From positions 1 to 28,191 of the forward strand of contig CBDCBA010000018.1 in the NCBI GenBank assembly GCA_965214125.1: 28,191 bases of DNA, given 5' to 3'. Below are positions 23,692 to 28,191 of the stretch, piece by piece. Source of the stretch: CBDCBA01 sp965214125. GTDB taxonomy: Bacteria; Planctomycetota; Phycisphaerae; Tepidisphaerales; Tepidisphaeraceae. Below the pieces are notes generated by a model, which saw only the letters and a program-made list of their open reading frames with translations, searched no databases and was not told the origin of the DNA. The position numbers and the translations under genes were made by a program. Every line of letters starts with the position of its first letter. The stretch's first letter is position 1.

Positions 23692-25736
23692 AACGCCCCA
23701 CTGTAAGCCGCGGTCGCCGGCTGGCGGGCGATGGGGGCGTCATCGAGGTTGTCGCGCAGCCAGTCCACGAGTGTGGCGACGCCTAGAGCGACGGGGGTCG
23801 CCGCGTGCCAGTCGAGGCGCTGGCCGATGCGGCGGGCGTCGCTGACGTACCACTTCTGGTCGCCTGTCCGCCAGTTGCCCCAGTCGACGGGAATCGGGTG
23901 GCCCACGTTCTGTTCGATCAGCGCCAGCACGTCGCGCAGGCTGACGGCGTTGTCCGCCCCGCCGCCGACGTTGAAGGCCTCGCCGCGTAAGGCGTTTATC
24001 CGCGATTCGGCGCCGCACAGCAGGTTGACGAGGTCGCCGACGAACAGCGCGTCGCGCACTTGCCGGCCGTCGCCGTAGAGGGTCACGCCCTCGCCGCGCA
24101 GGGCGGCCCTGGCGAAGTGGGCAAGCCAACCCTGATCCTCGTTGCCGCACTGGTGCGGGCCGTAGATGCAGCTCATGCGGAAGACGGTCGCGGGCAGGCC
24201 GAAGCTGCGGGCGTAGTCGAGCACGTACTGGTCCGCGGCGCCCTTGCTAACGCCGTAGGGGCTGTGGAAGTCGAGGCAGCGCCCGTCGGCCACGCCGCAG
24301 CCGCGCAGGTGCCGATCGGTTGGCTGCCACCGGCCGTCGATGATGGCCAGCTCCACGTCGGCTAAGTCGCCGAAGACCTTGTTCGTGCTGGTGAAGATCA
24401 TCGGCGGCGCATCATCACCCCGGCGCCGGGCGGCTTCGAGGACGTTGAGCGTGCCGCGGGCGTTGACCTCGAAGTCGTGGACCGGCCGGTCGAGGCTGGT
24501 CGTCACCGCCACCTGTGCCGCGAAATGCCAGATGACCGAGGCGTGCTTTACTGCATCGTTGACGGCGTGGGAATCGAGCACGTCGGCGCACTCGACGTGA
24601 ACGCGGTCGCCGTGGGCTTGCTTGAGGAACTCGACATTGCGCTCCACGCCGGGCCGCGTGAGGGAATCGAAGGCGACCACGTGCCGCCCCTCGCGTGCCA
24701 GGCGGTCGCACAGGTTGGTGCCGACAAAGCCGCACCCGCCGGTGACGAGCGCGTGGCGGCTCGATTTTTTCGGCTGCGTACGAAGCAAATCGGCCTGCCG
24801 GCGCACGCCGCGAATGCCGTGCTCGCGCCACAGGCGGGCCAGCAGCTTTTCGCGGCCGTCGGCCGTGTTGAGGCCAAAGTGGTATTCGCGTTCGTCGCTG
24901 TGAAAACCGTCGACGGTGGGCAGGTCCGGATCGAGGTCGTCGAGGCTGTACCAGTAGACGCGGTCGGCGGGCGCGTCGATCGCGTCGAGGAAGGTTACGA
25001 GTTGCTTGCGCTCGTCGTGCCGCCACGTGCTGTAGCCGCTCTCGGTGATCCAGAGTTGGCAGTCGCCTCGCCCGCACCAGTCGAGGCGTTCGCGGAGCCG
25101 GCCGACCCGCTTGGCCCAGCCTTCCCAGTAGAACTCGAAGCTGAAGGGGAATCCGTGCACGCCGACGGCGTCAAAGTGCTCCAACGCGCCATGGTCGTGC
25201 AGGCGGGAGAGAAAGTTCGGATCGGCATTGGCGAGCCCGCCGAGCAGGGCCTTCTTGCCCTTCTTCCGCGCCCACTTCGCGGCGTTGCCGGCCATGTAGG
25301 CGAACTTGGCGTAGTCGGGGTCGAACGCGGCATTCCACTCGCGGTGGTTGTCGGGCTCGTTCCAAAGCTCGACCCACTCGAACTGCTCGCCGTAGAGCTC
25401 GATGCAGAAGCAGACGAAGTCGGCGTAATCCTCCAAACGCCTCGGGGGCGTGTTGGTGCCGGGAATCTCGCCGAGGCTGGGCGGGGTGTAGCTGAAGCAC
25501 GGCAGCACGTCGACGCGCGCCGCCAGCGCGGGGAGCAGCCAGTCGTACCACGCGCGGCCCTGCGGCGTGAGGAAGTCAGCCCAGCTCACGCCGGTGCGCA
25601 GGTGGCGGACGTGCAGCGCGTCGAGCTGGTCGAGGGCCTGTTCGACGCGGTCGTGCTCGCCGGGGCGGAACCACTCGAGCAGGCCGATAATCGGCTGGGC
25701 GGGGCGGACGGAGGGGTTGGGCTGCGCTGCGATCAT
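23688..25736 (-). CDS. Fusion: clan-A glycosidase-like domain + CDP-paratose-2-epimerase-like SDR
   Basis: 682 residues with two enzymes in one chain. Residues 15-310 read as a TIM-barrel glycosidase of clan A, with the acid/base in VELWNEPDNHREW (Asn126-Glu127), VGVHGFPFSFEFYWEGW in the middle and a nucleophile candidate in QLWITESGYSTW (Glu232). After a basic linker (about 312-327), an extended SDR begins: VTGGCGFVGTNL (331-342), FHSPYGVSKGAADQY with Tyr494 and Lys498, and the CDP-paratose/tyvelose-epimerase-like stretch RMSCIYGPHQCGNEDQGW. There is no signal peptide, so the glycosidase domain is cytoplasmic. Fusions of glycosidase-like and RmlD-type SDR domains are known from other polysaccharide loci. 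The frame is clean across the junction. The combined activity is unknown. Confidence 0.85.
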   Translation of the reverse strand: MIAAQPNPSVRPAQPIIGLLEWFRPGEHDRVEQALDQLDALHVRHLRTGVSWADFLTPQGRAWYDWLLPALAARVDVLPCFSYTPPSLGEIPGTNTPPRRLEDYADFVCFCIELYGEQFEWVELWNEPDNHREWNAAFDPDYAKFAYMAGNAAKWARKKGKKALLGGLANADPNFLSRLHDHGALEHFDAVGVHGFPFSFEFYWEGWAKRVGRLRERLDWCGRGDCQLWITESGYSTWRHDERKQLVTFLDAIDAPADRVYWYSLDDLDPDLPTVDGFHSDEREYHFGLNTADGREKLLARLWREHGIRGVRRQADLLRTQPKKSSRHALVTGGCGFVGTNLCDRLAREGRHVVAFDSLTRPGVERNVEFLKQAHGDRVHVECADVLDSHAVNDAVKHASVIWHFAAQVAVTTSLDRPVHDFEVNARGTLNVLEAARRRGDDAPPMIFTSTNKVFGDLADVELAIIDGRWQPTDRHLRGCGVADGRCLDFHSPYGVSKGAADQYVLDYARSFGLPATVFRMSCIYGPHQCGNEDQGWLAHFARAALRGEGVTLYGDGRQVRDALFVGDLVNLLCGAESRINALRGEAFNVGGGADNAVSLRDVLALIEQNVGHPIPVDWGNWRTGDQKWYVSDARRIGQRLDWHAATPVALGVATLVDWLRDNLDDAPIARQPATAAYSGAL

Positions 25737-25791
25737 GCGGGGGCCGATCTGCTGGACATCGGGGAGACGGGCTGCGGTGACGGGACGAGCA

Positions 25792-27036
25792 TCAGACGGC
25801 TAGGCCCCGCCGGGCAAGCTCGGCGTTGGCCGACTGCGTGCGGGCGACGGCGGCCGACACCTCGGCGTCATCGCGCTGGCCGTCGACCCATTGGGCGAGT
25901 TCGGCCAAGCCCTCGTTCCAGTCGACCTGCGGCTCGTAGCCGAGCACGCGCCTGGCCTTGGCGATGTCGGCAAAGCAGTGGCGGATGTCGCCCACGCGGT
26001 ACTTGCCGGCGACGATCGGCTGAAGGTCTTTGTGGCCGATGACGGCGGCGAGCGACCGGGCGACCTCGTCCACCGTGCGCGGCTGGCCCGACCCGACGTT
26101 GAAGACCTCGCCGTCAATCGCCGCCGCGTCGGCGTCGAGCGCCCGTCGGCAGCAGCGGGCGACGTCGCCCACGTGGACGAAGTCGCGACGCTGCTGGCCA
26201 TCCTCGTAGACCATCGGCGCCTCGCCCCCCAGCAGCCGACCCGCGAAGATGGCGAGCACGCCGGTGTACGGGTTGCTCAGTGCTTGCCGCGTGCCGTAGA
26301 CGTTGAAGAATCGCAGGGCCGCGGTGGGAATGCCGTAGGCGCCGCCGACCATCAGGCCCATGCGCTCCTGGTCGTACTTGCCCAGCGCGTAGACGCTCGA
26401 CAGGCTGGGCACCTTCGATTCGCTCGTGGGCACTGGTTGGAGCGGGCGGCCTTGAGCGTCGCGCGGCTCCCACCGGTGGGCCTTGAGATCGTCGAGCTTC
26501 CGGGCCGCGTTGTGGACGGGCTGGCCGTCGGCGGTCGCGTAGAGGCCTTCGCCATAAATGCTCATGCTGCTCGCCACGAGCAGCCGCCGCGGCCGCTTGA
26601 CTTGGGGCAATTCCGCCAACGCTTCGAGAAGCGTGGCCGTACCGAGGTTGTTGATCTCGGTGTACCGCCGAATCTCGTACATGCTCTGCCCGACGCCGAC
26701 CGCCGCGGCAAAATGGACAACGGCATCGACGTCGCCCAACGCCTTGTCAACGGCCGCCCGATCGCGCACATCGCCGACGTGGAGGTCGACGCGCTTGTCG
26801 AGATAATCCGGCCGCCGCCCTTGGGCGTGGGCAGCCTCGCCGTGGACCTGGGGGTCGAGATTGTCCAGCGCCCGCACCTGCCAGCCGCTGGCGAGTAGTT
26901 CGTCGGCCAGGTGCGAGCCGATGAAGCCCGCCCCGCCGGTGATGAGCACGCGCCGGGTCGCGCCGTTGGGCGAGCCCCCGTCGTTTGGGCGAAAGTCTCG
27001 GGCGACGTGCTGGCTGTTGGGAGGCGGCGGAGTCAT
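25792..27036 (-). CDS. NDP-sugar 4-epimerase (dTDP-rhamnose/UDP-glucose epimerase type)
   Basis: 414 residues from ATG 27036; an in-frame ATG at 27093 adds a Cys/Arg-rich lead that looks non-native. Extended SDR with RVLITGGAGFIGSHLADELL at about residues 29-48, the active-site Ser region LLVASSMSIYGEG, and YALGKYDQE (Tyr-x3-Lys). The insert between them (HNAARKLDDLKAHRWEP ... LQPVPTSESK) resembles that of dTDP-L-rhamnose 4-epimerases and their relatives, in which a Cys pair is often present but here is not. The C-terminal substrate half is normal (RFFNVYGTRQALSNPYTGV, RDFVHVGDVAR, FNVGSG). It is the first gene of the leftward glycan cluster and lies 55 nt before the fusion gene. Epimerase activity is likely; the exact sugar is not. 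Confidence 0.86.
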   Translation of the reverse strand: MTPPPPNSQHVARDFRPNDGGSPNGATRRVLITGGAGFIGSHLADELLASGWQVRALDNLDPQVHGEAAHAQGRRPDYLDKRVDLHVGDVRDRAAVDKALGDVDAVVHFAAAVGVGQSMYEIRRYTEINNLGTATLLEALAELPQVKRPRRLLVASSMSIYGEGLYATADGQPVHNAARKLDDLKAHRWEPRDAQGRPLQPVPTSESKVPSLSSVYALGKYDQERMGLMVGGAYGIPTAALRFFNVYGTRQALSNPYTGVLAIFAGRLLGGEAPMVYEDGQQRRDFVHVGDVARCCRRALDADAAAIDGEVFNVGSGQPRTVDEVARSLAAVIGHKDLQPIVAGKYRVGDIRHCFADIAKARRVLGYEPQVDWNEGLAELAQWVDGQRDDAEVSAAVARTQSANAELARRGLAV

Positions 27037-27516
27037 GCGGGAGCAAAGGTTCAGGCAGCGGCGGTCAAAAGCTGAGTTGCCGAAGGGCGGCATGGCAACG
27101 CGGACGTTTCAGATGCAATCGGGGCTGCCCCGCCACAAATCGCGCGCCGCCCGCGTGCCGCAAGGGGTTTCGTTAACTCTTGAAAGGAGGAGCAACCGAC
27201 TCGAAAAACGCCCGCTTTGCAGCATCTTCGGTGACATTCCGCCGTGGAAGAAGGTGAGCGGAGCCGGCCGACGTCCTCGATTCAGACAAAAAATCGATAC
27301 GACATCGCCGATCGAAAGTGTGGGATTTGCCGGCGGATTGCTAATGGCGCGGCTTGGTCTGATAAGTCGAGGCAAGTAGCCGTGGTGCGGGCGCACGCGG
27401 GCTTGCGTCGGTTTGGCGGGCATCGCGGCGTCTGCTCTGACATCTTGCCGCATCCATGCGTGTGGGCAAGCTTGGTCCTCGTGCCCGGTTGTCGGCCGCT
27501 CGTATGCTGCGCGATT
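27037..27516. other. Divergent intergenic region, 480 nt
   Basis: Separates the glycan cluster (leftward) from the dehydrogenase gene (rightward) and must hold both promoters. I could not assign a convincing -35/-10 pair. A strong Shine-Dalgarno-like AAAGGAGGAG occurs near 27182-27191 on the plus strand but no plausible gene follows it. The stretch 27280-27350 is less GC-rich than its surroundings. I see no repeat or RNA gene. Confidence 0.5.
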
Positions 27517-28191
27517 ATGAACATCGACACCGAACCGTCGCGCGAGACACGCACGTTCCCGATTGAGCAACTGCGGATGTTTTGCGAGCAGACGTTCCGG
27601 CACTTCGGCGTCGGCGAGGAGGACGCCCGCGTCGCCGCCGACGTGTTGGCGACGGCCGATTTGCGCGGCATCGAGACGCACGGCGTCGCCCGGCTGCACA
27701 CGTACTTCGACATGCTCGACCAGGGCCGCATCAACCCGACGCCGAAGGTGAAGATCGTTCGCGAGAACGCCACCTGCGCCACCGTCGACGGCGACAACGG
27801 CCTCGGGCTCGTGGTCGGCCCCAAGGCAAATCGGATCGCGATGGACAAAGCCGACGACGTGGGCAGCGGGTGGGTCAGCGTCTGCAATACCAATCATTAC
27901 GGCATCGCGGGCTACTACGTATTGGCGGCGCTGGAGCGCGACCTGATCGGCTGGAGCATGACCAACACGACCAAGCTTGTCGCGCCGCTGTGGGGCCGCG
28001 AGCGGATGACGGGCACGAACCCCGATCGCCATCGGCTTCCCCGGCGGCGAGGAGCCGGACATCGTCGTCGACCTCGCCACATGCGCTGCGGCGTACGGCA
28101 AGATCGAGATGGCCCGGCGGCGCGGCGAGTCGATTCCCGAGGGCTGGGCGATCAACCGCGACGGCGAGGAGACGACCGATCCCAACGCGAT
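27517..28191 (+). pseudogene. LDH2/YlbC-type malate/L-lactate dehydrogenase, frameshifted and cut by window edge
   Basis: From ATG 27517 the frame encodes the N-terminal half of an NAD(P)-dependent oxidoreductase of the malate/L-lactate/ureidoglycolate dehydrogenase family. It has LRMFCEQTFRHFGVGEEDAR, ADLRGIETHGVARLHTYFDM, a DGDNGLGLVVG block, and VCNTNHYGIAGYYVL with the catalytic His. At 28021-28025 an extra G (about 28024) breaks the conserved GTNP-IAIGFPGG. In the next frame the family sequence continues cleanly to the window end (EEPDIVVDLATCAAAYGKIE and onward). The gene is either a recent pseudogene or carries a sequencing error. The rest lies outside the window, and the reading frame on the opposite strand is a shadow. 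Confidence 0.8.

Noticed and set aside
27109..28185. 358-codon leftward frame at the right edge
   Set aside because: The plus strand carries clear LDH2-family sequence here, including the catalytic His motif. The leftward frame has no such features.
1..28191. CRISPR array or intact insertion sequence
   Set aside because: No regularly spaced repeats and no transposase with terminal inverted repeats were seen.

Overview
The window is GC-rich bacterial DNA and falls into three blocks. The gene types (serine and tyrosine recombinase remnants of a style seen in planctomycete genomes, several CgeB-like glycosyltransferases, a paired YbjQ family) would fit a member of the Planctomycetota. No ribosomal or other phylogenetic marker is present, so this is a weak inference.

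Block 1 (about 1-15.1 kb) starts with the 5' part of a leftward PaaK/CapK-type adenylate-forming enzyme. A horizontally acquired restriction-modification island follows. It holds a decayed large serine recombinase (2.0-3.0 kb) and a complete Type I system: hsdM, then a two-gene insert with a HEPN-like product, then hsdS and hsdR. Next come a truncated GNAT-like fragment and a second modification/nuclease module. That module pairs a beta-class SPPY methyltransferase, whose frame is split by one amber codon, with a divergent gene fusing an XRE-type HTH to an HNH nuclease. The island ends in a decayed small gene and a decayed tyrosine recombinase, just beyond the 3' end of a tRNA-Arg gene (15303-15376). 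tRNA-linked integration is the obvious explanation, but I could not find the matching direct repeat at the other end. The methyltransferase gene and the HsdS recognition domains are visibly less GC-rich than the rest.

Block 2 (15.4-16.3 kb) carries two overlapping YbjQ/UPF0145-family genes on the plus strand.

Block 3 (16.36-27.0 kb) is one long leftward gene cluster, with most junctions overlapping by 4 nt. In transcription order it encodes: an NDP-sugar 4-epimerase; a fusion of a clan-A glycosidase-like domain with a CDP-paratose-2-epimerase-like SDR; a medium-chain dehydrogenase; a GT4 glycosyltransferase; three CgeB-like glycosyltransferases; a DUF1569/DinB-like protein; TrmL; and a GmhB-like HAD phosphatase with a membrane tail. 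Together these look like a surface-polysaccharide or glycan-decoration pathway. The adenylate-forming enzyme at the left edge could belong to similar envelope chemistry but is not linked to it here.

The right edge holds the start of a divergent LDH2/YlbC-type malate/lactate dehydrogenase gene, apparently broken by a 1-nt insertion. I see no CRISPR array, no rRNA and no intact insertion sequence.
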